Numbered from the stretch's first letter, positions 42,751 to 51,296 are shown. The stretch: DNA of 51,296 nucleotides from Desulfobacterales bacterium (GCA_030066785.1 JASJAZ010000012.1:1-51296), one strand, 5' to 3'. The notes: generated by a model from the sequence alone, not told the origin. Numbers and translations are program-made.

Positions 42751-44550
42751 ATGACGACCATAAATAAAAAACGATTGACACGTCGACAGTTCCTGGCAGC
42801 ATCGGCTGCCGGCGCGGTCGGCTTGGGGATGGCATCGGTCGATGGTGGTCAGGCGATAGCACAAGCTTCGGCGGTAAGGTCCAAACAGTCTGAAAAACAT
42901 GGGAGTAGCCCCTACAACATCCTGTTCATCCTCACCGATCAGGAACGTTACATCAATCCGGCACATTACCCACCCGGCTATGCCCTGCCGGGTCATGAGC
43001 GGCTGCAGCGCAAAGGGCTGACGTTTACCAACCACCAGATCAATTCGGCGGTATGCACTTCATCGCGCTCGGTCATCTACACCGGTCAGCATATCCAGCA
43101 CACCAGGCTGTTCGACAATTTGGATTTTCCATGGTCAAGCGGCCTTGATCCAAAACTCGGAACGCTGGGCGACATGCTGGGCGAAGCCGGCTATTATGCT
43201 GCTTACAAGGGCAAGTGGCATTTGTCTGGGGAGTTGGGCACCCACAACGAGATGGCTTTGCCCCAGGAAAAACTGACCCGGGTTATCGAGAGCTATGGCT
43301 TTCGGGATTATGTTGGCATTGGTGACGTTATCGGCATGACCCATGGCGGTTATTACAATGACGAATATATCGGCTCACAGTACCGCCGGTGGTTGCGGCT
43401 GCACGGGCAACCCATGAGCCGGCAGGGCAAACCCTGGTTTATGGCCATCAATCTTGTTAACCCACATGATGTCATGTTTTATAATACGGATGCCCCCGGG
43501 CAACACGTTCAGGATCAGCCCAGGCCTTTGATGGCAATCGCCCGCGAGCCAAAAATCCCGCTCTACGGAAAACAGTGGAAGGTGCAGCTGCCGGCAAGCC
43601 GCCACGAACCTTTCGATAAGAAAGGGCGACCGCCGGCCCACCGGGAATACCAGTTGGCCCGCGGTGCGCTGGTAGGCAATTTTCCTAACAAGGATGTCCG
43701 CTGGCAGCGCCTGCTTAACTACTATTTCAACTGCATTCGCCATGCCGACTTGGTGGTTGAAAATATCCTCGACGAACTGGAGCTGTTGGGTCTTGACAAC
43801 AACACGATCGTTGTGCTGACCGCAGATCATGGCGAACTCGCCGGTGCCCATGGCACGCATGGGAAAGGCGCTACGGCCTACAAGGAGCAAAACCACGTAC
43901 CGCTGATTATTGCCCACCCGGGGTACCCTCGTACCCATGGCCAGCAATGCGATGCCGTTACCGCGCATCTCGATCTTGCCCCCACCCTGATCAGTTGGAC
44001 GGGGGTGGACGCAGGCAAACGTAAAAGCATTACCCGCGAGCTACGCGGTCAGGATCTGACACCACTGATGAAAAAAGGTCCCACGGCCGAAGTCAATGAC
44101 GTGCGCAGCGGTACGCTCTATTGTTTTAACATGTTTGGTTATCTGGATAGCGATCTGTTAAGAAAGATCCAGGCCTACATTAACGCCGGCGGAGAAAAGG
44201 CAAAACTTGTGGATCAAGGCTTCAAGCCTGATTTCAGCAAACGCGGCGCCATTCGCAGTACATTTGACGGACGCTATAAATACACACGCTATTTTTCGCC
44301 CAAGCAGCACAATCAGCCGCAAACATTGGAAGAAATATTTGCACTCAATGATGTCGAACTATTCGATCTAAAGACAGATCCGAACGAAGTTCAAAACCTG
44401 GCTACCGATCCAAAGAAAAATGGCGATCTGCTGCTGGCGATGAATACCAAAATGAATGCCCTCATCGAAGCCGAGGTGGGCATTCCGGACGACGGTCGCT
44501 TTCTGCCGGGTGAAAACGCAAATTGGGCGGCCACAAAGTATGATCCCTAA
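42751..44550 (+). CDS. Tat-exported sulfatase family protein
   Basis: 599 residues. Twin-arginine signal LTRRQFLAASAAGAVGLGMA (RR at 11-12), so the enzyme folds before export. Alkaline-phosphatase-superfamily metal residues appear in ILFILTDQE and VVLTADHGELAGAHGTHGKG. The formylglycine motif is CTSSRSVIYTG (C102), a C-x-S-x-R variant of the usual C-x-P-x-R, so a formylglycine-generating or anSME enzyme must be encoded elsewhere. The ATG at 42751 follows GGGAGAC; an upstream TTG at 42718 lacks a good site. Substrate (a sulfate ester) unknown. Confidence 0.88.
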   Translation: MTTINKKRLTRRQFLAASAAGAVGLGMASVDGGQAIAQASAVRSKQSEKHGSSPYNILFILTDQERYINPAHYPPGYALPGHERLQRKGLTFTNHQINSAVCTSSRSVIYTGQHIQHTRLFDNLDFPWSSGLDPKLGTLGDMLGEAGYYAAYKGKWHLSGELGTHNEMALPQEKLTRVIESYGFRDYVGIGDVIGMTHGGYYNDEYIGSQYRRWLRLHGQPMSRQGKPWFMAINLVNPHDVMFYNTDAPGQHVQDQPRPLMAIAREPKIPLYGKQWKVQLPASRHEPFDKKGRPPAHREYQLARGALVGNFPNKDVRWQRLLNYYFNCIRHADLVVENILDELELLGLDNNTIVVLTADHGELAGAHGTHGKGATAYKEQNHVPLIIAHPGYPRTHGQQCDAVTAHLDLAPTLISWTGVDAGKRKSITRELRGQDLTPLMKKGPTAEVNDVRSGTLYCFNMFGYLDSDLLRKIQAYINAGGEKAKLVDQGFKPDFSKRGAIRSTFDGRYKYTRYFSPKQHNQPQTLEEIFALNDVELFDLKTDPNEVQNLATDPKKNGDLLLAMNTKMNALIEAEVGIPDDGRFLPGENANWAATKYDP

Positions 44551-44696
44551 GTGAATTAGAGGAGCTATTTGAGGCGCGATCTCTACTTTGTTGAGGCTAC
44601 ATCTAAACGGATTGAACCGCCGTATTTGGGCGGGTCAATTTAAATGGCCCCCATCTTGTTTTCGGCCGGAATTACCGTTGAGGGAGGGAGGTTTTT

Positions 44697-44993
44697 ATGA
44701 AACAAAAAAAAATGGTTCTTGTAATATTGATTTTAATGGCGTTGACGGTTGCGTTACCAACGTCAGTATTCGCCTCTTATTATCAAGTATCATCATTTGA
44801 CTGTGGTGGTGCCTCATTTGTACAGGAAAAGGATTCGAAATTGGATGTTAAAAGCAAATGCGGCGAACCGGTTCGAACGGAATCAAACGGGGATGTGTGG
44901 ATTTACGATTTAGGGCCTAGCGGTTTTGTGTATTATCTAAGATTTGTCAGTGGGATATTGGAGCGCATCGAGCGATACGCACCAGCGGATTAA
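44697..44993 (+). CDS. Exported DUF2845-type protein
   Basis: 98 residues. Cleavable signal peptide (KKMVLVILILMALTVALPTSVFA), then a small domain with DCGG...VKSKCGEPVRTE...WIYDLGPSGFVYYLRFVSGILERIE. The spaced cysteines and CGEP motif are the DUF2845 signature. GAGGGAGG precedes the ATG. Periplasmic, function unknown. The next gene encodes a related protein. Confidence 0.75.
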   Translation: MKQKKMVLVILILMALTVALPTSVFASYYQVSSFDCGGASFVQEKDSKLDVKSKCGEPVRTESNGDVWIYDLGPSGFVYYLRFVSGILERIERYAPAD

Positions 44994-45164
44994 ATCGTTG
45001 TCTGCAATTTTCAATCACATCGTTGGGATGTTGCACATGCCGATTGCTCAATCGTAAATTGTAGCGCTCAATAATCCGATGGCCAGGATTCTGCAACTTA
45101 TAGTCAATTGGGCCGCCCATTGCGGCCATCGCTATTTAACCTGCCAAATGAAAGGACTAGCGGC

Positions 45165-45497
45165 TTGAAGAAACGATATATAGTCCTTGTTGCGGTCAGC
45201 ATATTTTGGGCCATTCTTTTAACCGCCGCTATCACCCTGGCATCACGTGTCGATGAATCTACTTTGCGATGCAGCGGCGGCATTGTGGCCGTCGGCGACT
45301 TGCAGCGGCATGTGGAAGCTAAGTGCGGACAACCGCTCCGAATTAGCCGTCCTTCAAGAAATGTGTATCGGGATGTATTTCATGTCTGGGTGTATCAATT
45401 TGATACCCAGTACATTTACTATCTCAACTTCAATAATGAGCGTTTACAGCGCATCCAGAGTGAGCGCTGTTGGCAAGATAATCCTGATTGCCAGTAG
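45165..45497 (+). CDS. Second DUF2845-like exported or anchored protein
   Basis: 110 residues from TTG at 45165, chosen because AAAGGA lies 9-10 bases upstream and the product then starts LKKRYIVLVAVSIFWAILLTAAITLA, a proper signal or anchor. A longer frame begins at 45108. The mature part has LRCSGGIVAVGDLQRHVEAKCGQPLR and VWVYQFDTQYIYYLNFNNERLQRIQ, matching the CG(E/Q)P and YYLxF pattern of the protein at 44697. Two extra C-terminal cysteines occur. Function unknown. Confidence 0.65.
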   Translation: MKKRYIVLVAVSIFWAILLTAAITLASRVDESTLRCSGGIVAVGDLQRHVEAKCGQPLRISRPSRNVYRDVFHVWVYQFDTQYIYYLNFNNERLQRIQSERCWQDNPDCQ

Positions 45498-45683
45498 CAT
45501 ATCTAATTAAGCTTTATCATTTGTAATGTTCGCTATGCGCTCACAGCTTGTCTATGACGGCTTCCAAGCATTCGTAATAACAAAATCAATCGTTAAGTTC
45601 GGGCGGCGATAAAAAAACCGAATTTTTGTAGAAGCTATATCCGACGAAGCGAATCGACCAACGATCATATTCGAGAGGAGAAT

Positions 45684-47384
45684 ATGGACCTTCACGATTT
45701 ACTTTTTGTCATTCTAATATTTCTGGCCGCGACGGCGGTCTGCGTTACAATTTTTAATCGGTTGGGCCTCGGCTCAATCGTCGGGTTTATCGTTGCCGGG
45801 ATCCTCATCGGACCGCACACACCCGGACTGGTGGCAGCGACCCGAGTCGATCAGCTCCACCATGTCTCCGAACTTGGCATTGTGTTGTTCATGTTCATCA
45901 TTGCTCTGGAACTCCCACCGAGGCACCTGTGGCAAATGCGAAAGCAGCTCCTCGGACTTGGCGGCAGCCAGATTGTTTTGTCTACCGTATGTCTGTCGCC
46001 GATTCTCGCCTATTTATTTAGCTTGAAGTTTGAAACCGCACTCATTGTTGGACTCGGTCTCGCCCTATCATCGACGGCAGTCATTATGACGATTCTCACA
46101 GAGACCGGCCAACTGTCCACCAGGCACGGCCGCAACATTTTCGCCATTCTGATGGCCCAGGATGTCGCCATCATCCCGATCATGGCCCTTATTCCCCTGC
46201 TGGCAAGCGCACAATCGGAAGGGCCGGAACTGCCGCTGGTTTTGAAGATACTTACTGTTTTGGTGGCACTCTTGGGTATTTTCGTCCTGGGTCGTCACGT
46301 TTTGCCCAAGCTATTGGGCTGGGCCGCCCGAAAAAGGAGCAAGGAGGCCTTTGGCATTCTGCTGTTTCTGTCTGTTCTGGGTGCGGCCTGGGTTGCCGAC
46401 CTGGCCGGACTTTCCCTGACCCTCGGTGCCTTTATCCTTGGCATGCTGCTGTCCATGTCGGACTATCGGTACCTGATAGAGGAAATCGTTGAGCCTTTCA
46501 AATTTATATTGATGGGACTTTTTTTTATAGCGGTGGGCATGTCCATAGATGTTCAGGCACTATTTAAGATATGGAAGCAGGTCCTTTTGCTGGTTGCCGT
46601 TGTGATGGCGATTAAAGCGATTGTGCTGGTCGGGCTTTGCCGCATAACGGCCAGCGATTTGGCCACGAGCATCCGTACCGGGTTTATGCTGTCGCAGGCA
46701 GGGGAGTTTGCGTTCATTCTGTACAGCGCCGCTGCGAGTGCCGGTCTCATCCAGGGAACGGGATTGACCATCGGTTACCTTGTCATTTCGATTACTATGA
46801 TTCTGACCCCCGTGATGCAAAAGCTTGGAGAGCGCCTGGCGTTTCGACTTGATCGTGCGGACTCCGTCGAACCAACGCGTCCGGCAGGGGAAATGAATGA
46901 TCACCTCGTTATCGTCGGTGCCGGCGAAGTCGGCAGGATTGCATCCCTGATGGCGGAGCGTACAGAGATTGCTTACATTGCAATTGACAACAGGGTTGAT
47001 GTGGTACGCGCAGCGAAGCAAAACGGCCTGAAAGTGTTGTTCGGCGATATCAGCATGGAAGCCGTGCAACGAGCAGCCAACCTCGGACGGGCACGTGCCG
47101 TGTTCCTGTCGACAACTAATAAAAAAACATTGCGGTCAATTGCAACGACATTGCGCCAGATGTACCCTGGACTGAGCATCTACACCCAGGTGTCGACACT
47201 CAAAGATGCGGCCGATCTGCATGAGAATGGAATTCGGTCTGCGGGTGCGATTTATGTCGAGAGCACCCTGGCGCTTGGCAAGGAGATAATCGCAGAATTC
47301 GGGGTGCCTGAGGAGGAAGCCGATACGCTGGTAAAAGAGATGCAGGCCGGCGATTATGCCTTGATCCGACAAGCCGTGACTTAA
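45684..47384 (+). CDS. Kef-type cation:proton antiporter (CPA2) with RCK domain, second copy
   Basis: 566 residues, the same length as the protein at 3711-5411 and alike over the whole sequence, including MDLHDLLFVILIFLAATA, GPHTPG, the GAGEVGRIA nucleotide loop and the C-terminal LGKE-I...EFGVPEE tail. Differences are mostly conservative. The two genes are in opposite orientation about 40 kb apart. GAGAGGAG precedes the ATG. It does not neighbour an ancillary KefF/KefG-type gene. Confidence 0.9.
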   Translation: MDLHDLLFVILIFLAATAVCVTIFNRLGLGSIVGFIVAGILIGPHTPGLVAATRVDQLHHVSELGIVLFMFIIALELPPRHLWQMRKQLLGLGGSQIVLSTVCLSPILAYLFSLKFETALIVGLGLALSSTAVIMTILTETGQLSTRHGRNIFAILMAQDVAIIPIMALIPLLASAQSEGPELPLVLKILTVLVALLGIFVLGRHVLPKLLGWAARKRSKEAFGILLFLSVLGAAWVADLAGLSLTLGAFILGMLLSMSDYRYLIEEIVEPFKFILMGLFFIAVGMSIDVQALFKIWKQVLLLVAVVMAIKAIVLVGLCRITASDLATSIRTGFMLSQAGEFAFILYSAAASAGLIQGTGLTIGYLVISITMILTPVMQKLGERLAFRLDRADSVEPTRPAGEMNDHLVIVGAGEVGRIASLMAERTEIAYIAIDNRVDVVRAAKQNGLKVLFGDISMEAVQRAANLGRARAVFLSTTNKKTLRSIATTLRQMYPGLSIYTQVSTLKDAADLHENGIRSAGAIYVESTLALGKEIIAEFGVPEEEADTLVKEMQAGDYALIRQAVT

Positions 47385-47814
47385 AACGATTTGAGATGAC
47401 AATATGTGCCATGTGTTTATCTTTACGAAATATTGTGAAAGTACTTATAAATTAAATATGGTCAGCTACAGGTGCCGGGAGATAAGCCTCATAAGCTTTT
47501 TTTGAGTTGTCAATTTTAAAACTAAGATTTAGTATCAATCAGGTCAGGGAATGCGTTCTTTTGTCATACCGGCGTAGGCCGGCATCCAGAGATGCCCCCT
47601 TAAAAAACTAGATTCCGGATCAAGTCCGGAATGACAAGCGTTGATGCTTAAGACTCCCTGACCGCTGTATCAGGCAGAACAGCGGTTACTATTACGCGAC
47701 AAATCAGTCGGTTTTGCACATTAGCTGATACCGTTGCGTTTTATCAATTGCCGGCTGCTGTACTTTCAATATTGACAACGTTATACAACCGCCTCAAACG
47801 AGAGGTAATGTCGA
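47385..47814. other. Gap holding an inverted-repeat element
   Basis: 430 bases between the antiporter and the Mla operon. Apart from the element at 47542-47663 nothing was recognised; no promoter with a good -35/-10 pair was picked out. Confidence 0.5.
47542..47663. repeat. Small element with terminal inverted repeats
   Basis: Outer inverted repeat GGTCAGGGA (47542-47550) / TCCCTGACC (47655-47663), inner TTGTCAT (47561-47567) / ATGACAA (47631-47637), with two short hairpins inside (CCGGCGTAGGCCGG and TTCCGGATCAAGTCCGGAA). The TCATACCGGC...CCGGAATGAC words are a dispersed intergenic motif of many proteobacteria. Size and ends are MITE- or REP-like. Confidence 0.65.
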
Positions 47815-48948
47815 ATGTCAAGTTCAGGTGAACTATTATTCGAGCAACCCTCCCAAGATAATCTGCAGGTGATTTTCAGTGGAAGTTGGAAGCTTGGGGA
47901 ACCGCTTCCATCTGCTGATGATGTCCGGCAGAAGATCGAATCGGCCGGCCCGATCCGTCAAATTACGTTTAATACCGAAAAACTGGGAGACTGGGATTCC
48001 GGCCTGCTCACTTTTCTCAGAAAACTGTGGAAATATTGTTCGAAGAGCGACATTGCTGTGGATAGCAGCGGGCTGCCGGGTGGGGTCCGACAACTTCTGG
48101 AGCTGGCAGCGGCAGTGCCCGAGAAAAAGGACGCCCGCAAGTCTGAAGGCCGGATGACGTTTCTCAGCTATCTGGGGGACCAGACGGTACTATTTTTCAA
48201 CGGTGCCAGCGAACTATTGGCGTTTATCGGCGAGGCGGTAGTAGCTTTTCTCAGACTTTTTCAGGGTAAAGCCCAGTACCGTCGTACCGATCTGTGGCTG
48301 GTCATGGAGGCCTGCAGTGGACTAGCGCTTCCCATTGTAGCCCTCATCAGTTTTTTGGTGGGAATGATTTTGGCATTTATCGGCGCCATTCAATTGGCAC
48401 TTTTCGGAGCCGAGATCTATGTGGCCGATCTTGTGGGAATTGCCATGGTGCGGTTGATGGCCGCCATCATGACGGGCATCGTCATGGCCGGGCGGACGGG
48501 AGGCGCCTTTGCCGCCCAGCTTGGCACTATGCAGGTAAACCAGGAGATCGATGCCCTCAAGACCCTGGGACTGTCGCCCATCGAGTTTTTGGTTTTGCCG
48601 CGCATGCTGGCCTTGGCTCTGTTGATGCCACTTCTATCGCTGTTTGCCAATGTCATGGGGATATTGGGCGGTGCGGTGGCGACGATTACCCTGCCCGATG
48701 TCAATATTATCCAATATTTCGACCAGCTAGTTGGAGCGGTCAGTCTCTGGGATCTGTGGATCGGGATTTTCAGCAGTGCTATTTTCGGAGTGATTGTAGC
48801 GGTGGCTGGCTGTATGCGCGGCATGCAGTGTGGTCGTAGTGCTTCTGCGGTGGGGGATGCGGCCACCTCGGCGGTTGTCACGGCCATTGTGGGCATTATC
48901 GTGGCCACTGCGATCATTACTATTATGACGAATGTTCTTGGGATTTAG
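47815..48948 (+). CDS. mlaE: MlaE-type ABC transporter permease with N-terminal STAS-like domain
   Basis: 377 residues. Residues 1 to about 105 resemble a STAS domain (LQVIFSGSWKLGEPLP, ITFNTEKLGDWDSGLLTFLRKLWKYC). The rest is a MlaE membrane domain with EACSGLALPIVALISFLVGMILAFIGA, GRTGGAFAAQLGTMQVNQEIDALKTLG and five or so helices. Such permeases move phospholipids or other lipids between membranes, with MlaF and an MCE protein. The fused STAS domain takes the place of a separate MlaB. First gene of a four-gene operon. Confidence 0.92.
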   Translation: MSSSGELLFEQPSQDNLQVIFSGSWKLGEPLPSADDVRQKIESAGPIRQITFNTEKLGDWDSGLLTFLRKLWKYCSKSDIAVDSSGLPGGVRQLLELAAAVPEKKDARKSEGRMTFLSYLGDQTVLFFNGASELLAFIGEAVVAFLRLFQGKAQYRRTDLWLVMEACSGLALPIVALISFLVGMILAFIGAIQLALFGAEIYVADLVGIAMVRLMAAIMTGIVMAGRTGGAFAAQLGTMQVNQEIDALKTLGLSPIEFLVLPRMLALALLMPLLSLFANVMGILGGAVATITLPDVNIIQYFDQLVGAVSLWDLWIGIFSSAIFGVIVAVAGCMRGMQCGRSASAVGDAATSAVVTAIVGIIVATAIITIMTNVLGI

Positions 48949-48954
48949 ATTATA

Positions 48955-49070
48955 GGTTCCAGGTTCTTGGTTCTATGTTCCAGGTTAACCGGATCGGTTC
49001 CATTTCAACCTTGAACCCTGAACCCCGAACCTCTGAACCCAGAACCCAGAACCCTGACACCTGAAGCTTC
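48955..49070. repeat. GGTTC/GAACC word repeat, copy 6
   Basis: GGTTCCAGGTTCTTGG words, core GTTAACCGGATCGGTTCCATT, then GAACC words. The core is almost the same as in copy 1 (20214). It interrupts the mla operon between permease and ATPase. Confidence 0.8.
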
Positions 49071-49096
49071 TATTTACCGTCAACCGTTTGAAAATT

Positions 49097-49855
49097 ATGA
49101 AACAACCGGAACCCCACATCACCGTCAAAGACCTCACCATGGCCTATGGGGACTTTGTGGTCATGCGCGATCTGACTTTTACGATTAACCGGGGCGATGT
49201 TTTTATCATCATGGGAGGCAGCGGTTGCGGCAAGAGCACCATGATGACCATATTGATCGGCCTGAAACCCCCGGCCAAAGGTAAGGTCTTTTATGACGAT
49301 ACCGATTTCTGGGCGTCTGAGCCTGATATCCGCGATCAAATCATCCGCCGGGCTGGTGTTATGTACCAGAGTGGTGCCCTATGGAGTTCCATGACCTTGG
49401 CCGAGAATGTGGCCCTGCCCATTGAAACTTATACAAACCTGACGCCGGCAGAGATCCGCGACACCGTTGAGCTGAAGATGGCCCTGGTGGGACTGGCCGG
49501 TTTTGAAGAGTTTTACCCTTCGGAAATAAGCGGAGGGATGCAGAAACGGGCCGGGATTGCTCGGGCCATGGCGCTTGATCCGGAAGTTCTTTTCTTTGAC
49601 GAACCCTCGGCCGGATTGGACCCGGTAAGCGCGCGCCGATTGGATGATCTCATCCTGCAATTGAGCGAAAGCCTGAGCACTACCATGGTGGTGGTGACCC
49701 ACGAGCTGGCCAGCATCTTTGCCATTGGAAGCAACTCCGTATTTTTAGATGCCTCCATACGAACCATGACGGCCACGGGCAATCCCAGCAAACTGCTGGC
49801 CGAAACGCAGGACCCGACGCTGCGTCTTTTTTTAACCCGTGGCGAGCAAACATAA
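49097..49855 (+). CDS. mlaF: MlaF-type ABC transporter ATPase
   Basis: 252 residues. Walker A GGSGCGKSTMM, ABC signature EISGGMQKRAGIARAMA, Walker B VLFFDEPSAGLDPVSARRLD and the switch His in VVVTHE are all intact. It powers the lipid transporter. The ATG at 49097 is taken; a TTG three codons earlier (49088) is possible. Neither has a strong Shine-Dalgarno, possibly because a repeat has been inserted just upstream. Confidence 0.93.
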   Translation: MKQPEPHITVKDLTMAYGDFVVMRDLTFTINRGDVFIIMGGSGCGKSTMMTILIGLKPPAKGKVFYDDTDFWASEPDIRDQIIRRAGVMYQSGALWSSMTLAENVALPIETYTNLTPAEIRDTVELKMALVGLAGFEEFYPSEISGGMQKRAGIARAMALDPEVLFFDEPSAGLDPVSARRLDDLILQLSESLSTTMVVVTHELASIFAIGSNSVFLDASIRTMTATGNPSKLLAETQDPTLRLFLTRGEQT

Positions 49856-49872
49856 TCACAGGAAGGAACATC

Positions 49873-50832
49873 ATGGCCAAACAAGCAAACCGGAAAATGA
49901 TTGGTGCTTTCGTTATTCTGGCGGTGGGTATTCTGGCGGCCAGTATTGTCATTTTCGGATCAGGCGACCTGTTCAAAGAATCCCTAGAATATGTGCTTTA
50001 TTTCGAAGAATCCCTCAAGGGTCTGAGCGTGGGATCCCCGGTGCTGTATCATGGATTCCCGGTGGGGCAGGTAAATAGGGTGGTCATCCATGCCGACATC
50101 ACAGAACTCAAGGATTATATCCTGGTCTATGTGGAGGTTTATCCGGAGAGTGTTATAGTTGTGGCGGAGGATATGAAATTTAACTGGAAAGGCAGGATGT
50201 CCGATCTCATCGATCACGGACTGCGGGGCCAGTTGGTGCCCCTGAGCCTGGTTACCGGAAAGTTGGCCGTTTTGCTTAGAGAGCATGCCGACACGCCTAT
50301 TGTACGGAAGAATATTGATAAAAATTATGAGGAAATCCCGACGATCCCGTCAACCATGTCAAAATTAGAGGCATCCCTGGCAAATCTTGATCTCCAGAAA
50401 ATAAACGACAGTTTAATCTCAGTCCTGGACGGAGTTGATCGTATCCTGCAAAACCCGGACATCGACGCCAGTTTAAGTGAGTTAAGAAGCGCTTTAGGAG
50501 ACGCGCGGGGTTTGATGCAAAACGTGAACAGCAAGGTGGATCCTTTAGCAGACAACTTGAACAATACACTTACCGATACCAGGGCGTTGGTCAACAATGT
50601 GAATGACAAAGTAGATCCCCTTTCGCAATCGGTGGCCGAAGCCCTGCAATCGGTTGATACGGCTTTTAAAAGCATTGATGATCTAGTGGGCAAACGTTCG
50701 CCCACCCGTGCTGAACTGGATAATCTATTAAAGGAGCTGTCAGGTGCCGCCCGTTCCCTGCGCGTCCTGGCTGATTATCTGCAGCAACACCCTGAAGCCC
50801 TGATAAAAGGGAAGGCCTATAAGAATTATTAA
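49873..50832 (+). CDS. mlaD: MCE-domain (MlaD-like) substrate-binding protein
   Basis: 319 residues. One N-terminal helix (about 11-32), an MCE domain (about 40-125: YFEESLKGLSVGSPVLYHGFPVGQVNRVVIH), then a long helical C-terminal part with DPLADNLNNTLTDTRALVNNVNDKVDPLSQSV repeats, expected to form a periplasmic coiled coil. It passes lipids across the periplasm. CAGGAAGGAAC precedes the ATG; 17 bases after mlaF. Confidence 0.92.
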   Translation: MAKQANRKMIGAFVILAVGILAASIVIFGSGDLFKESLEYVLYFEESLKGLSVGSPVLYHGFPVGQVNRVVIHADITELKDYILVYVEVYPESVIVVAEDMKFNWKGRMSDLIDHGLRGQLVPLSLVTGKLAVLLREHADTPIVRKNIDKNYEEIPTIPSTMSKLEASLANLDLQKINDSLISVLDGVDRILQNPDIDASLSELRSALGDARGLMQNVNSKVDPLADNLNNTLTDTRALVNNVNDKVDPLSQSVAEALQSVDTAFKSIDDLVGKRSPTRAELDNLLKELSGAARSLRVLADYLQQHPEALIKGKAYKNY

Positions 50833-50847
50833 CAAGGAGATTTTCAC

Positions 50848-51296
50848 ATGTATGAGGCATTCAGTCAGATACGAAGATGGATGATTGCCGCCGCCCTGTT
50901 TGCCGTGATCGGGTGTGCCACGACCCCTCCTCCCAACTTCTATCAACTGGAGGAAACCGCCAGTACGCAACTGAGCGGTCTGGAACGCGGAATCGCCATC
51001 GGCGTCGGGCCTGTCAATGTGGCGCCTTACCTTGATCGGCCTCAGGTTGTGATCCGCGGCATGGGTCACAAGCTGGAACTGTCGGAATTCAACCGGTGGG
51101 TGGAGCCGTTGACGGACAGCATCCCCCGTGTGATCATTGTCAGCCTGTCTAATTTGCTGGAAACCACCAGGGTTTATCGTGTTCCCCGGCGCAATGAAAC
51201 CATACCACTTGAATTTAGGACTGAGATTGATATCGCCCGGTTTGACGGAACACTGGGCGGTGATGCCCTGCTGGTGGCGCGCTGGACCCTTTACGG
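50848..51296 (+). CDS. ABC-type transport auxiliary lipoprotein (PqiC-like), 3' end outside window
   Basis: About 149 residues are present before the right edge. The signal peptide ends in a lipobox around VIGCATTPPPNFY (C24), followed by the PqiC/ABC_trans_aux start NFYQLEE...IAIGVGPVNVAPYLDRPQVVIR. Such outer-membrane lipoproteins partner MCE transporters. AAGGAGA precedes the ATG; 15 bases after the MCE gene, so same operon. Confidence 0.85.
   Translation, partial: MYEAFSQIRRWMIAAALFAVIGCATTPPPNFYQLEETASTQLSGLERGIAIGVGPVNVAPYLDRPQVVIRGMGHKLELSEFNRWVEPLTDSIPRVIIVSLSNLLETTRVYRVPRRNETIPLEFRTEIDIARFDGTLGGDALLVARWTLY

Overview
The window looks like a piece of chromosome from an anaerobic marine or sediment bacterium, most likely a sulfate-reducer-type Desulfobacterota (an inference from gene content, not from a marker gene). 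The pointers are a corrinoid/Fe-S reductive dehalogenase operon, a tungsten-type aldehyde:ferredoxin oxidoreductase, a small ferredoxin, a cytochrome bd oxidase of the kind anaerobes use to remove oxygen, a complete Na+-pumping NADH:quinone reductase (nqrABCDEF), and intergenic regions full of degenerate direct and inverted repeats. No rRNA, tRNA, CRISPR array, transposase or phage gene was recognised, and apart from two antitoxins there is no recognisable transcription factor.

Layout. 1-3.2 kb: a GABA-type aminotransferase (cut by the left edge) and two toxin-antitoxin pairs, VapBC and TacAT type, each with a readable promoter. 3.7-5.4 kb: a Kef-type cation/proton antiporter. 5.4-7.5 kb: repeat-rich DNA with two copies of a small helical protein. 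7.5-12.0 kb: an operon for organohalide reduction (outer-membrane channel, RdhA, RdhB anchor, RdhC-like flavoprotein, small membrane protein). 12.6-18 kb: Na+/H+ antiporter, ferredoxin, cydA-cydB-cydX-like. 18.4-21.8 kb: AOR and a MATE exporter. 22-29 kb: a third small helical protein, then a TPP enzyme, an FMN glutamate-synthase-like protein, a succinate-semialdehyde dehydrogenase and a Na+/carboxylate-type symporter. 29-35.5 kb: nqrABCDEF with nqrM. 35.7-42.5 kb: a CBS protein and a tripartite RND efflux system. 42.7-45.5 kb: a Tat-exported sulfatase and two DUF2845-type proteins. 45.7-47.4 kb: a second Kef antiporter closely similar to the first. 47.8 kb to the end: an Mla-type lipid transport operon, cut by the right edge.

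The main discovery candidate is a compact promoter/operator module found seven times (six good copies, one decayed). It has an inverted repeat TAAAC-N7-GTTTA, then 10 or 11 bases ending in TTTA, then GTGCAC or GTACAC, then a -10-like hexamer exactly 16 bases later in most copies. Every copy points towards the next gene and lies about 85-220 bases upstream of it. The genes behind it are the aminotransferase, the three small helical proteins (two of them heading the reductive dehalogenase and the TPP/aldehyde-dehydrogenase clusters), the Na+/H+ antiporter, the ferredoxin and the AOR. This suggests one regulon linking organohalide reduction, amino-acid/aldehyde metabolism and low-potential electron carriers, controlled by a regulator encoded outside the window.

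A plausible joint physiology (inference): aminotransferase, TPP enzyme, AOR and SSADH move carbon through aldehydes; ferredoxin and Nqr handle the electrons; Nqr, the Na+/H+ antiporter and the Na+-coupled symporter share a sodium circuit; RdhABC or cytochrome bd act as terminal quinol-linked reductases.
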